Of a stretch of DNA of 64,000 bases, positions 41,250 through 50,753 are shown in pieces (positions within the stretch are counted from its first letter, which is position 1; the number at the start of each line of letters is the position of its first letter). The notes beneath the pieces are model-generated. The model did not search any database. It was not told the origin of the DNA and saw only the letters and a program-made list of their open reading frames with translations. The DNA comes from Rhynchopus sp. YZ270_cl-10 (lineage: Eukaryota; Euglenozoa; Diplonemea; Diplonemida; Diplonemidae). The position numbers and the translations under genes were made by a program. Location of the stretch: the NCBI GenBank assembly GCA_964035575.1, contig OZ037837.1, forward strand, positions 558,001 through 622,000. The letters run 5' to 3'.

Positions 41250-41405
41250 GTAATTACGTACCCTAGGGTCCGTAATTACGGACCCTAGGGTACGTAATTA
41301 CGGACCCTAGGGTCCGTAATTACGGACCCGGGTCCGCACTTGAGGGTCCGTAATGAGGGTCCGTAAAATTTACGGACCCTCGGGTGTGTGGACCCCGCCG
41401 TGTAT
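41250..41405. repeat. Palindromic GGGTCCGTAATTACGGACCC repeats
   Basis: Several overlapping palindromes centred on CCCTAGGG and on GTAATTAC. A similar block is at 38100-38245; both end in a shared GGGGTCCGCACACC/GTGTGGACCCCG string next to GCCGTGTA. Confidence 0.8.
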
Positions 41406-41409
41406 TACC

Positions 41410-41601
41410 TACTCACAGGGTGCCATTACCATCGTTGATAGAGCACAGGTCTTGATGTAAGATGTTTGACCCACAGCCAACGCTATGACATTACGCCATC
41501 ACGAAAAACCGTGGTACCTTACAACCTGAGCTCTGGATCCAACTACGAGCTTTTTAACAGCAGCAGCATTAATATACGCTATTGGTGCTGGAATTACCGC
41601 G
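41410..41601 (-). rRNA. Small-subunit (18S) rRNA fragment
   Basis: On the minus strand, from 41601 the sequence reads CGCGGTAATTCCAGC, then CCAATAGCGTATATTAA, then GTTAAAAAGCTCGTAGTTGG (41538-41601). This is the universally conserved SSU stretch just after the 530 loop and before V4. The expected preceding GTGCCAGCAGC is missing, so the copy is cut at its 5' side. The following bases down to about 41410 are plausible V4 sequence but not conserved enough to judge. It is a dispersed rDNA fragment, not a working gene. Confidence 0.8.
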
Positions 41602-42984
41602 AACGTATCCCCACACTCAGTCACATATCATCCAAAATCTCGCTAGCCGTATACTTTTTCATATTTTTCACTCAGAAATGTGAGATGCATATTTTTTATC
41701 GTCCGACACCGGAATTGAACGTTTCGAAACCGCGCTTTCAAAAGAAATAAAAATCTCAAAAAAATAAAAAAAATATTTTTTCTGAAATGGCCGTGTCAGT
41801 TTTTTCTCGTTTTCTTATCGGTGACTCAAGAAATAAAGTGTCAACAAACGCCCAAAAAAATTAGCTTGTATGCATTTCCGGACTCCGCCCAATAAAATAA
41901 AAAAAAAATCGAAAACTTTAGTGGAGTTAAAGTTACATAAAAACCAGACCATGGCTTTAGGTACTAATACAAGGCAAATTGCTTAGCAAAACGGGCCGAG
42001 TTCCACACAAAATACTAGTGACAGTCAAAAAATTTTCGCGAGACGAAACCGGCGTTATTTGAATGATATTATGAACCCTCGTTCCAAAGAAAAAAAAATC
42101 GAAAACTTTCTTGAAGTTGCGTCAAGGTGAAACATCTTGGTCATTAGAAGGAAAACCCGGGAAATCCTTAAGGAAATGGGTGTGGTAAGGGAAACCTTAA
42201 GGAACCTACTGAAAACCGCCCCCCTCACGATTTTTCTTCAGAATACCACAGGTGCGTAAAAAAAATCGTCCGACCCCGGAATTGAACGCTTTTACACCCG
42301 ATATTTCAAAATAAATAAAAATCGAAAAAAAAAATTGGGCTAATAATTTCCAGGATGTTTGCGGGCACGCCCGCAAGCGTTTGCGACACCGAGGGTGTAA
42401 TTTTCCCCCCCGAAAATGCGCTTGTATGAATTTCCGGAGCGATCTGAAAAAATTCCGGGGTCGGACAATTTTTTTAGCGAAAAATGGATAACCTAAAAAC
42501 CAGACCAAAATCGGGCTTTTCTATACGGCTGGGCAGATTTTGGATGATATGCTTTTTTTATTTTTTATTTTTTTGATAAATTGTTGGAGTAGTGTAGTTG
42601 CCTCGGTTGTGTTGCCACAGTTGTGCAATCTCCACTGTTTTTGAAAATCACCAAACGCTGCACAACAATGAACGAAAAATTGACAATTGTCCTGATGTGT
42701 ATGTAATGTGTGTTTATTCAGCACATTTTTTTTATGAAACAAAGAAACGTTTGTCGAGACGAACCTAAGCCTCCGTGCATCAGTATTTCCACACACCCAG
42801 CCAACCCTCTCAAATCCTCCCAATTGTATCTTATCCAACTCATCCCAACAAACCCCACCACCTCACTCTGTCACTCCCTCCCAAAAAGACAAACCCCCTT
42901 TTGTGGTTCACTCCTTCTTTTCTTCCCTTCCCACCCTTTTTGCTAGTGTCGTCGTTCTCAACAGCAGCAACAGCAATGGTGTTA
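41602..42984. other. Gene-free stretch with dispersed-repeat copies
   Basis: 41866-41950 and 42420-42500 resemble the CATTTCCGGAATCC family. 41695-41720 and 42265-42295 share the string CGTCCGAC followed by CCGGAATTGAACG, another short dispersed repeat. No gene supported. Confidence 0.45.
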
Positions 42985-44463
42985 TCAGGCGATGGCGCAG
43001 TCTTTCCTTGTGTGTTCAGGAAGACTCGTGAGTACAGCATTGCTGCACTTCTCCCTTCCACGCAAGGTCTTTAATGCTGGGCACTCATCCAAGAACCCGC
43101 GTCCGATCTTGGTGACACCTTGCAATCCACTCAGATCAACTGTCTTCAATGATGTGCACCTGCGGAAGAACCCGTTCCCAATCGAGGTGACAGCTTGTAA
43201 TGCACTCAGATCGACAGTCGTCAATGATGTGCACTCGTAGAGGAACCCGTTCCCAACCTTGGTGACAGCTTGTAATCCACTCAAATCAACTGTTGACAAT
43301 GATGTGCACTGAAAGAGGAACCCGTGACCAATCGAGGTGACACCTTGTAATCCAGTCAGATCAACAGTCTTCAATGATGTGCAGCCATTAAGAAAGTCAT
43401 TCCCAATCGCAACCAAAGCAGATGCGTAACTGATGTCAATGCACGTCACCGTATTTTTTGAGAAGAAGTCGTCTGGAATCGCAGTCGCAGCTCCCGCCTG
43501 GAGGAGCAAGCAAGCCAGCTTCGGATCACTGCGTTGATCAGTCACCTGCTTCAACCTTTCCGATGTAAGTGTCATCTCACCCAACGCACGAAGTGCAACA
43601 ATGGCATCCTGCACACTCACCTGCACAACAAGCGCCCACTTCTGTGTTAGGGCATCGTGCACGTTCGAAACAGGCAGCTTCAGGGAAAACGTTGTGTGTG
43701 GGTCTGCAGCACCCACAAGGCGGTGGCGGTCTCCACTCGCTGCCATGCTGTTGATGTTCCGCACAACGGCCTGCGACTCTGTGACCGCACGCAACACCTG
43801 GTCGTCCCCAAGCTGGCACACCGCCTCGCACTCAGCAATCATGTGTCCTGCCTTCGCAACAAACGTCTTCAGTGCACACACCTCCCCTTCACGACTGAGT
43901 GCCTGTGTGAGGAAGCTCCGTGCCACCTCCTCCTCACACACGACTTCGCTGCGCGACACATCCTCACGCATCACGAGGTGTCCGACGCGTGTCTGCAGGA
44001 GAAGGTCTTTGTACTTGTCCTCTGTGTGTGGGAGTGCCTCAAGCGCACGGCACTTCTCCTCTGCAGCAGTCCGCTGTGCTGTCAGGTCTGCCACGTGTGA
44101 GTGGAGGGTTTCACGCTGGCGTTTTATGTAGTCCGTGATGTCAACTGTCTCATGTGCGGCATGTGTTTCGCACTTGTCACAGCGCATGCAGATCAACGCG
44201 TCTCCACACGCAGGGTGCACACAAATGAGGCACAGCTCTTGGCCTGGGTGATGTGCACACTTCGACGACGTCCCGTACGGAGTCACAGAAGCGCGATGTG
44301 CCTCGCGGTCACGTGCCCTCAAGGATGAGTGGAACACTTCGAAGCACGCAGACTTGTCGCAGAAGAACAGCTCCGTGCAGTTCCCACACTGCAGCTGTGC
44401 AGGCACGTCACAGTTCTCACAGTTGGGCCTCAGTGGTGCGGTGGGCTGCGTGTCACACCCCAT
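42985..44463 (-). CDS. B-box zinc finger / coiled-coil / LRR protein
   Basis: 492 aa. ATG at 44461-44463 (MGCDTQPTAP), downstream of an acceptor-like CCCCTTCCAG; an ATG 21 codons upstream would lie before that acceptor. Residues 12-60 form a zinc finger (CENCDVPAQLQCGNC, then CDKSACFEVFH). A B-box-like finger follows at about 68-112 (CAHHPGQELCLICVHPACG, then CMRCDKCETHAAH). A coiled-coil-like stretch spans about 115-170, and about five BspA-type leucine-rich repeats lie at 360-460 (GFLYECTSLTTVDLSALQAV). The order B-box, coiled coil, ligand domain is TRIM-like, but no RING finger is visible. The region ahead of the LRRs (IVALRALGEMTLTSERLK, then LACLLLQAGAATAIP) is shared with the UBL-LRR gene. 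Possibly a ubiquitin-pathway or scaffold protein. Confidence 0.82.
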   Translation of the reverse strand: MGCDTQPTAPLRPNCENCDVPAQLQCGNCTELFFCDKSACFEVFHSSLRARDREAHRASVTPYGTSSKCAHHPGQELCLICVHPACGDALICMRCDKCETHAAHETVDITDYIKRQRETLHSHVADLTAQRTAAEEKCRALEALPHTEDKYKDLLLQTRVGHLVMREDVSRSEVVCEEEVARSFLTQALSREGEVCALKTFVAKAGHMIAECEAVCQLGDDQVLRAVTESQAVVRNINSMAASGDRHRLVGAADPHTTFSLKLPVSNVHDALTQKWALVVQVSVQDAIVALRALGEMTLTSERLKQVTDQRSDPKLACLLLQAGAATAIPDDFFSKNTVTCIDISYASALVAIGNDFLNGCTSLKTVDLTGLQGVTSIGHGFLFQCTSLSTVDLSGLQAVTKVGNGFLYECTSLTTVDLSALQAVTSIGNGFFRRCTSLKTVDLSGLQGVTKIGRGFLDECPALKTLRGREKCSNAVLTSLPEHTRKDCAIA

Positions 44464-46442
44464 GTTGTGTGTTTCGAAGAGGTGGGAGGGTGCAGGGGTG
44501 TCTGGAAGGGGTTGGGTGGGTGGCATGGGATGGAAACAGAGTGGAGAAAAAAACACAAACAAATGTCAGGAGTGAGAGGCTGTGTGGGGAATCGTTGTTA
44601 AAGCTTCTGCACCACTCGTCACCGAAGCAGAACACACTGAAGAGTATTGTATTGAAATGATTTTGACGCATATCGTCCTGAACTCAAGAAGTAGCTTTTA
44701 TTGTAATATTTTAGGCGGTCGAAAGTGGAATCTGACCCCATGTCCAGGCTATGGAAATGACCAATGAAGCCATTGCAGTAGGAATTTTGCACTCATTTTG
44801 ACCATCAGACGTAAAGTACTGCCTATTTTCCACACAAAACCCTATAATTGACACGTCCATTTTTAGGTCAAAAATACTCCATTTCTCAGCGCAAAGTGAC
44901 CCCATCACAGCACAGGATCCGGAGCACCGAAACAAAGAAAAACTTTCTTGTGGATTTTTTTGGTTGCAAAAATTGATGGGAAATTATTTTTTTGGTTACT
45001 GTGACCAAAATTTGGGACACCGTAGAGTATTTAACAAACAGAGGAACAACGGGACACATCACACTTACCATGTACAGATGCAGCGCGAAACATGTACAGG
45101 GAGAGGAGGGGGCGGGAAGCAAAAAAAAAAGTCGAAACTCGCTTCCTGGCGGACGGTCAGTATTTGACCAGAAGGCAGTCGCAGAGCACGAAAGAGAGGG
45201 GGAAACAAGCAGGGGGAGGGGATACACAGATGCGCAAATTTTCATGAGGGTCGAGCATTTTTGTCAAATACGATACGGATACTAGAAAGAAATTGAAGAG
45301 AAGAAATACGATGACTCATCTGAACATACGTATGGTACGCAGGGACAGAAAAGGTTTGAAACAAACAATGTTCACTCCATGAAAGCAAAACAGGGAAGCA
45401 GGAATACTTCCCTGCAGTAGTGTAGGATGCCACTACGATACAAACACACCACCTGGCTGGTCTCTGCTGCTTCCCCTGCTGACCACGAGAACAACATTTT
45501 ATTATACTGAGTCGTCAGAATGCAAATGGCTAATAGCTGACAGTGATCAGAAAAAGAAGAAAGCAAAAAAAAAAGTGAAGTTATTAATGCAGGCACCTCC
45601 GACTGACCCACGTACGATGCCAGCCATCCGGATGAAAGCACAAGTACCCTGCGGCCAACAACAGAAGATGTAAAAAGGAAACCTAATGACTGGCCCGTAC
45701 CGTAAGAGAACGAGGGCGGTTCACAACCGCTCGACAGCCGGCGGCCCACCTTCCGTTGAAGAGTTGTGAGCTTACAGGTACTGCAGTTCGCTGCACCCAA
45801 CGCTTGATGCACGATAGTCTACACAAGAGAGCAGAAACCCAAAAACACAAAAAGGGGTGGGCGGGGGGGTCACAACATCTCTCTCTTGGCGCCCCATGCT
45901 GTACCGACAGTTGGGCCTCACCCTTTCTCTTAGGGATATACATGGACGTCCTTACAGGCAGCACACCGTAACCCAAAGGCGTGGCAGAGAGACTCCGTAG
46001 AGCGACTCTGGCCTGACCGCTGGCCATTTATGCTCCGGGTGCGAGCACCCATCATAGCATAGGGGGGCCAGCCTGACCCAGCATTTATATACCCTCCCAG
46101 GGTGAACTTGCATAAAAGAGGGCAGGGGCGTTTAGACCCTGAGGACTAGGGGAAGTCCCGCATACCCCAACAGAAAGACAAAGGCTATGCACTGGTGATA
46201 TAGGAGAGGCAGGGTTGCTGAAAAACAAAAAGACCCTGAAGGCACAAAAACGCCCCGCATACCCCTCCTCGCCTCCTGTTTTGTAATCTCTCAGGTAGGA
46301 GACATCGGTTCGAGCGGTCAACACCTTCATAGAGTTTCTGGAGGAACGGACCCCCGGATGCAATTTAAGGTCCAGCCCAGGACCAAAAAAAAAAAGGGGC
46401 ATAAATTTGCGATGTGGTCTGTCCGCGATGGTGTGAACAGTA
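44464..46442. other. Gene-free stretch
   Basis: No supported gene. 45100-45250 contains a short string similar to the copy-2 leader region (4235-4275). 45690-46130 is more GC-rich and holds overlapping short frames on the minus strand without recognisable domains. Confidence 0.35.
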
Positions 46443-47657
46443 TCAGGGGTGAGCAGGACACCTTGGAGTCGTGTTGTCCCCACCGCACGACGCAGCTGTG
46501 TCTGGGCAGCACCAGAACTCGGTGTTGAAGAAGTGGCAACACTTCTCCGCAGTCTTGCACAGCCAGCTTGGTGCGTACTGTGTCCTGCAGCAGTGCTCCG
46601 TGGTCGTGTTGTACGGCTTAGGAGAGTCCTCTGTTCCGTCAGGCATACAGCACGCAAAGTCCTTCGGAATGCAGCCACAGTGTGCATCGCACTGGTGTGT
46701 GTCCATGTCGCACGTCTGGTGTTTCGGGTTGTCTGCCACAGGCGTGGAGTGGCAGCACGTATGGTTCCCTGCCGCAGGCATGCAGCCACACGCGTCGCCG
46801 CAGGTCTCGAGGCCACTCTTGCAAACAGTATTCTTGCAGCAGAATTCGTCGGCATCCCTGCACCCGCATGTGTCGCAGAGTTGCACCGCAGGGCAGAACG
46901 TGGCGGTCTTGTCGCAGCACACAGTACTGGTGTCGGCCTTCTTGTGGCAGCCACACTCTGTGCAGTCCTCCGTTGCCACGTCGCACTTTGCTTGTTTCTG
47001 GTTCTTGAACGCGGCTGCCGACGGCCATGGACAGCAGGCAGCACCCTCAGGCATGCAGCCACACGTTTCACTGCACTTCTTTGAGGCGCTGCAGTGCGAC
47101 AGTGTCTGGATGTTGCCAACCAAAGGGCTTCCGTGGACGTTCGGGCAGCAAACCTCGCTCGGTGTGTTCCCCATGCAGCCACACGCGGCGTCGCAGTGCT
47201 GTGCTGAGTTGTTGCACAGATCGATCTTATGCCATGCGCTGAGGTGTGTTGGGCTTGCGGCAGGGCCGGACGACTCACAGCAGGTCTCGTTGTGCGGCCA
47301 GAAGCAGGCGGGCATATCCTCTGGTGCAGCCTTAGCGATGCAGCACGCCTGGCCTGCCTGGCAGTTGCCTGGTGACGTCGCTGTGCAGGTCACGTACGGT
47401 GTCGGCAGACACCCGCCCTTGGTCGAATGCATGGCACAGTGTTGTGTAGTCTTGTTGCAGAGATCGTTCCTGGGTGGGTCGTCTGAAGGCTGTACGTGGC
47501 AGCACTGTTCCAGAGTGGTGTTGAAGCAGCGGTACCCACCTGCGAATGGGCCACCGTCACTGCAGCAGGAAAGGCCTTTCGCAGCACAGTCCTTCGTGTC
47601 GCCTGCTGTGCACTCCAAGAGACCCACCACAACAGCAGTGAGGACGCTTGCGAACAT
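46443..47657 (-). CDS. Secreted cysteine-rich repeat protein
   Basis: 404 aa, ATG at 47655-47657. Residues 1-19 are a signal peptide (MFASVLTAVVVGLLECTAG). The mature part is extremely Cys-rich (over 60 Cys) in imperfect repeats, each with a CC pair and a GCMP-like turn: CDAACGCMGNTPSEVCCP, CSETCGCMPEGAACCPWP, CTECGCHKKADTSTVCC, CGDACGCMPAAGNHTCC, CDAHCGCIPKDFACCMP. The spacing recalls granulin-like disulfide ladders but does not match granulin exactly. N-glycosylation sites occur (NTT, NKT, NNS, NHT). There is no membrane anchor, so it should be secreted or part of the cell coat. Single exon. It could be a wall, cyst or defensive protein; the sequence does not decide. Confidence 0.8.
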   Translation of the reverse strand: MFASVLTAVVVGLLECTAGDTKDCAAKGLSCCSDGGPFAGGYRCFNTTLEQCCHVQPSDDPPRNDLCNKTTQHCAMHSTKGGCLPTPYVTCTATSPGNCQAGQACCIAKAAPEDMPACFWPHNETCCESSGPAASPTHLSAWHKIDLCNNSAQHCDAACGCMGNTPSEVCCPNVHGSPLVGNIQTLSHCSASKKCSETCGCMPEGAACCPWPSAAAFKNQKQAKCDVATEDCTECGCHKKADTSTVCCDKTATFCPAVQLCDTCGCRDADEFCCKNTVCKSGLETCGDACGCMPAAGNHTCCHSTPVADNPKHQTCDMDTHQCDAHCGCIPKDFACCMPDGTEDSPKPYNTTTEHCCRTQYAPSWLCKTAEKCCHFFNTEFWCCPDTAASCGGDNTTPRCPAHP

Positions 47658-47793
47658 CTTCAAGACCACAACAGAAAAGTGGAACAGAAAGGAATCTCTG
47701 TGGAATGGTGAGGTGGGGGAGGGAGTAGGGGCACAACGTAACTAGCCATGTCCATGACAGGTGATATCACAGGTGGCATTAGTAACATGAATA

Positions 47794-48527
47794 TTACTCC
47801 GGTAGTGGGACTTCCTCCCATGCCTGCCAAGGGGGATGAAAGGGCGTGAAGCAAAAAGTCTTGACTATCCTAGAACACAAGGGTGAACAAAACACTAGAG
47901 ACTATCCCTCCCCCCTCCCTTACTTACATAAAAAGTCGCTTCCATCTCCTCCTCCAGCACTGCCAGGACCGGCGGGGCGTACTGCTTCGCATTCGCAGAG
48001 CGTTGCGCTTCTCTGTCGCGCACTGTGCCTGCACCAGGAGCGGTTGCCTCCTGCATTTCGGTTACAAGCACGGGGAGCGCACCGTCAGATGCCCTCCCAC
48101 GCCTTCGCTCTACTCCGACGACCGCACCCCAGCACACACACACCAGGAGGTACTGTCCCTCGGGGAGGAGCACGAAATGAAGGATAAATGCTGTAGCCGC
48201 TTCTGAATGCATCTCAGGACGCCCTAAGGCGATCAGCACGAGAGGGAGAACCAGACCCAATGGGAGAATCACTGCCGCCCAGAGCACGTGCCCAGCAGAA
48301 CAACACCTCGCACGGCATGTGGCCCACCCTTGCGCAACGCACAGTGCACCCTGCGTGCACAGTCCCACCACGTTCAGTGCAAGCCCTGATATGGCCACGG
48401 CTGGCAGGCTCCCTCCCCACCACACCAGAGCGCACAACGACGTTACTGCCAGGCCGACACACACCGCAAAGTGAAGAATCAAAACACCAGGCGAAGCAAT
48501 GCGCAGAGAGGACGATGCTGGCTCCAT
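47794..48527 (-). CDS. Small multi-span membrane protein, two exons
   Basis: 209 aa. Exon 1 is 47928-48527 (ATG at 48525-48527), exon 2 is 47794-47823. The 104-nt intron 47824-47927 starts with a consensus GTAAGTA and ends CCTTGGCAG between codons, giving the C-terminus ATFYAWEEVPLPE. Without splicing the frame reads into a low-complexity tail, so the spliced form is preferred. Four to five hydrophobic segments are visible (VLILHFAVCVGLAVTSLCAL, VAISGLALNVVGLC, VLWAAVILPLGLVLPLVLIA, FILHFVLLPEGQYLLVCVCW), followed by a hydrophilic C-terminal tail. The family is not recognised; no transporter or enzyme motif is visible. It lies head-to-tail downstream of the gene at 48916-49881. Confidence 0.65.
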
Positions 48528-48915
48528 TGTGAATGGGGTGAAGAGAGGGATCAATGGTCCATTGCTTCAATGTGTATTTCTATGGGGATGGGGATGTGGT
48601 GAAAATGTTATAAGAAGGGATGGATGCGATCAAACAACAACTAATAGAGAAGTGACGCATTTCACTACTTTATGAAAACTATGACAACGTCCCCGCACAC
48701 TTCATTTTTTTGTTATTTTTTTGCGCTTACCACACACCCATTCTCATCGATAGCAGATGGACACAAAGCGGAGGGGTAACTCATTTCTATAGAGATTTTA
48801 CCCTTTTTAAGTCACCCCCTCCAGCTGTGGTAGCCTTTCCTGCTCTGTTTCCTGCAGTGCTTGCGGGAGGAGTAGTCTGTGAGGGGGTGTGCGTCGTGCA
48901 TTCTTCGAGACCGCC
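48528..48915. other. Intergenic spacer; possible extra terminal exon of the upstream gene
   Basis: At 48810-48855 the minus strand could add an exon (ETEQERLPQLEGVT, then stop) after a donor GTGCGT at about 48930 and an acceptor CACTGCAG. The rest is unremarkable. Confidence 0.3.
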
Positions 48916-49881
48916 TCACACTGCACGCACCGTGAGCCCTCTTTCGAGCCACCCCCAATGTCTCTGGGAGGGTGCGGGGAGGGGCACGCCATTCGCCGCA
49001 CGCTCTGTTTCTGCACGCACAGCGTCAAATGCCTCAATACTACCACTACGCGACGCAGCACGCCCTAAGGATTCCAACAGCCGCTGGTGTGAAGCGGAAC
49101 CGTCGCCGCTCTCACCTTGCTTTTCGAAGAAGATCTGCGACGCGAGGTCATACGAGCATGCAGTCCCTGCTGCATCAATCAGGGCGAGACGCACCTCTAC
49201 ACTCCACATCAGCGTGCCACCGTTTTGTCCACATATCCTCCAGAGACGTTCTACAGCAGCCGCAGAGGTTAACAACGCTGCGAGACGCACCACCGTTGCC
49301 ACATTGAGGATCACCCACCTTAGGTGAATCCATTCGAATACTACACCAAGGATGAGGCCTTCCGGGATGGACGCACCCTTTAAGGCAACGAGAAGGGCAT
49401 GGCAGGAAGCACTTTGCAGAACACAACGCTGCTCACTGAGGAAACACATGAGGGTGCTGAAGGCGTCGCCTTTAGGGATACGCTCTACGTGGCGGATGGC
49501 GTGCGCGATTGAGACAAAGACAGCATCAGGGACGGAAACGTCAATATCATGAGAAGCTTCTCGAACGAACGAAATAGACGCAGAAAAGCTTCTACAATCG
49601 ACCGCAAGAAAGCGTGCTATAATCGCAACACTGTGCGTGCTATGACGCCAGCCATATGCACTGCGTACTCGGTCCACCTCATCCAGCAACCTCAAGCCCT
49701 GATGTTGTCTGTCAGATTCAGACGCACACAGCACCCCAGAACGTCGTGCGCGGGACATAGTGTTGAGGAGATGGCGGCAGAACTCTGCGCCGTCTTCGTC
49801 GCACCCAGTATGAACGAAACGTATTGAGACGGAAACCCGCATGGGAGGTGGCATGCGCCTGAGAAGTGAGGATGGAAGCAT
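48916..49881 (-). CDS. Helical-repeat-like protein, possibly PPR-type and mitochondrial
   Basis: 321 aa as drawn, ATG at 49879-49881 (MLPSSLLRRMPPPMRVSVSI). In-frame ATGs also occur at 49854 and 49842. The N-terminus is basic and lacks acidic residues for 28 positions, a typical mitochondrial presequence. The remainder is predicted all-helical, with tandem segments of about 35 residues (CRHLLNTMSRARRSGVL, HSVAIIARFLAVDCRSF, FSTLMCFLSEQRCVLQS, LASQIFFEKQGESGDGS, IEAFDAVRAETERAANG), suggesting pentatricopeptide-like repeats. Euglenozoan mitochondria use many PPR proteins in RNA handling, which fits but does not prove this. The gene may end in an additional exon at about 48810-48855; both ends are uncertain. 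Confidence 0.55.
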   Translation of the reverse strand: MLPSSLLRRMPPPMRVSVSIRFVHTGCDEDGAEFCRHLLNTMSRARRSGVLCASESDRQHQGLRLLDEVDRVRSAYGWRHSTHSVAIIARFLAVDCRSFSASISFVREASHDIDVSVPDAVFVSIAHAIRHVERIPKGDAFSTLMCFLSEQRCVLQSASCHALLVALKGASIPEGLILGVVFEWIHLRWVILNVATVVRLAALLTSAAAVERLWRICGQNGGTLMWSVEVRLALIDAAGTACSYDLASQIFFEKQGESGDGSASHQRLLESLGRAASRSGSIEAFDAVRAETERAANGVPLPAPSQRHWGWLERGLTVRAV

Positions 49882-50100
49882 TGTGTCCACGAGGATGTGC
49901 ACCGCCTTTTGTGTTCACATCCGGAGGAGGGGAGAGGGCGGAGGGGAGGGGGGAAGTGTGCTGCAGGGGTGTAGGGGTGTGGTGGCTCTTCCGTTTGAGT
50001 AGGGAGAGCTTTGGGGTCCGGCTCTCTTAGTGATCTCGCCCGATCACCTATTCACAAAAATATTTCCCACCAAAAGTATTTGTCCTAATACAAAACCGTC
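49882..50100. other. Spacer with a C/T-rich tract on the minus strand
   Basis: A long minus-strand pyrimidine tract (49920-49985) precedes the gene at 48916-49881, as expected upstream of a splice acceptor. Confidence 0.35.
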
Positions 50101-50615
50101 TGGGGTGATCAGGGGTAGTATTCTGCTACGAAATTCGCAAAACCCGGAATGCGAATCGCAAAAAATCGCAATGCGATTTTTTGCGATTCGCGATTCGAAT
50201 TTTTCGCTTTTTTTTTTTTTGTTGTTCTGTAACCTCTCTCTATTTTACGGCAGGTGTGACCGGTTGAGGTGATACTTCCGGACTGAGGAAGGGCATTCTT
50301 TTACTTTTTTATTTTCTGTGTGTTTGTTTTCTTGTTGTAGTCTTTATTGGTGAAGGGGCTTGGCCGACGACACTGTGAACCTCTTTGGTTCATAGCTGTT
50401 AACGACGTCTGGTCCTACCTAGCTGTACACTCTAATTCTAAAAATAAAATAAAACCAATAGGCAAAGGGGAGGGGGGAGGCTAAAAGCCAAACAAAAGTA
50501 AAGAATAAAAAAGAAAAACTCAAGTGCTCTGGGACGGCGCCTGTTCCTGCTGTTTTTTTTCCGATTTTTCCTGGTTTGCGAATTTCGTATCAGAATACTA
50601 CCCCTGATCACCCCA
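50101..50615. mobile_element. TIR element of 515 bp
   Basis: The ends TGGGGTGATCAGGGGTAGTA (50101 onward) and its complement (ending 50615) begin inverted repeats of about 45 bp, including TACGAAATTCGCAAA. The left interior adds TTCGCGATT-type palindromes (AATCGCAAAAAATCGCAATG). No coding capacity and no clear target duplication. Confidence 0.7.
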
Positions 50616-50753
50616 TAAACGACAAGATTAGTGGAGACCGTCTCTCTATTGTTTACCAACAGCAGGGTTTTGTATACGGTGTGTGGTGGAATGGCTGATA
50701 TATTTCCCCCTGCACGACGCATGGTTGGTCAGGAAGTCAACTGCAAAGGAAAA

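Noticed and set aside
46085-47278. 397-residue open frame on the minus strand
   Set aside because: It overlaps the cysteine-rich secreted protein in another frame; the composition is Arg/Thr-rich shadow coding with no domain, while the other frame has a signal peptide and regular cysteine repeats.
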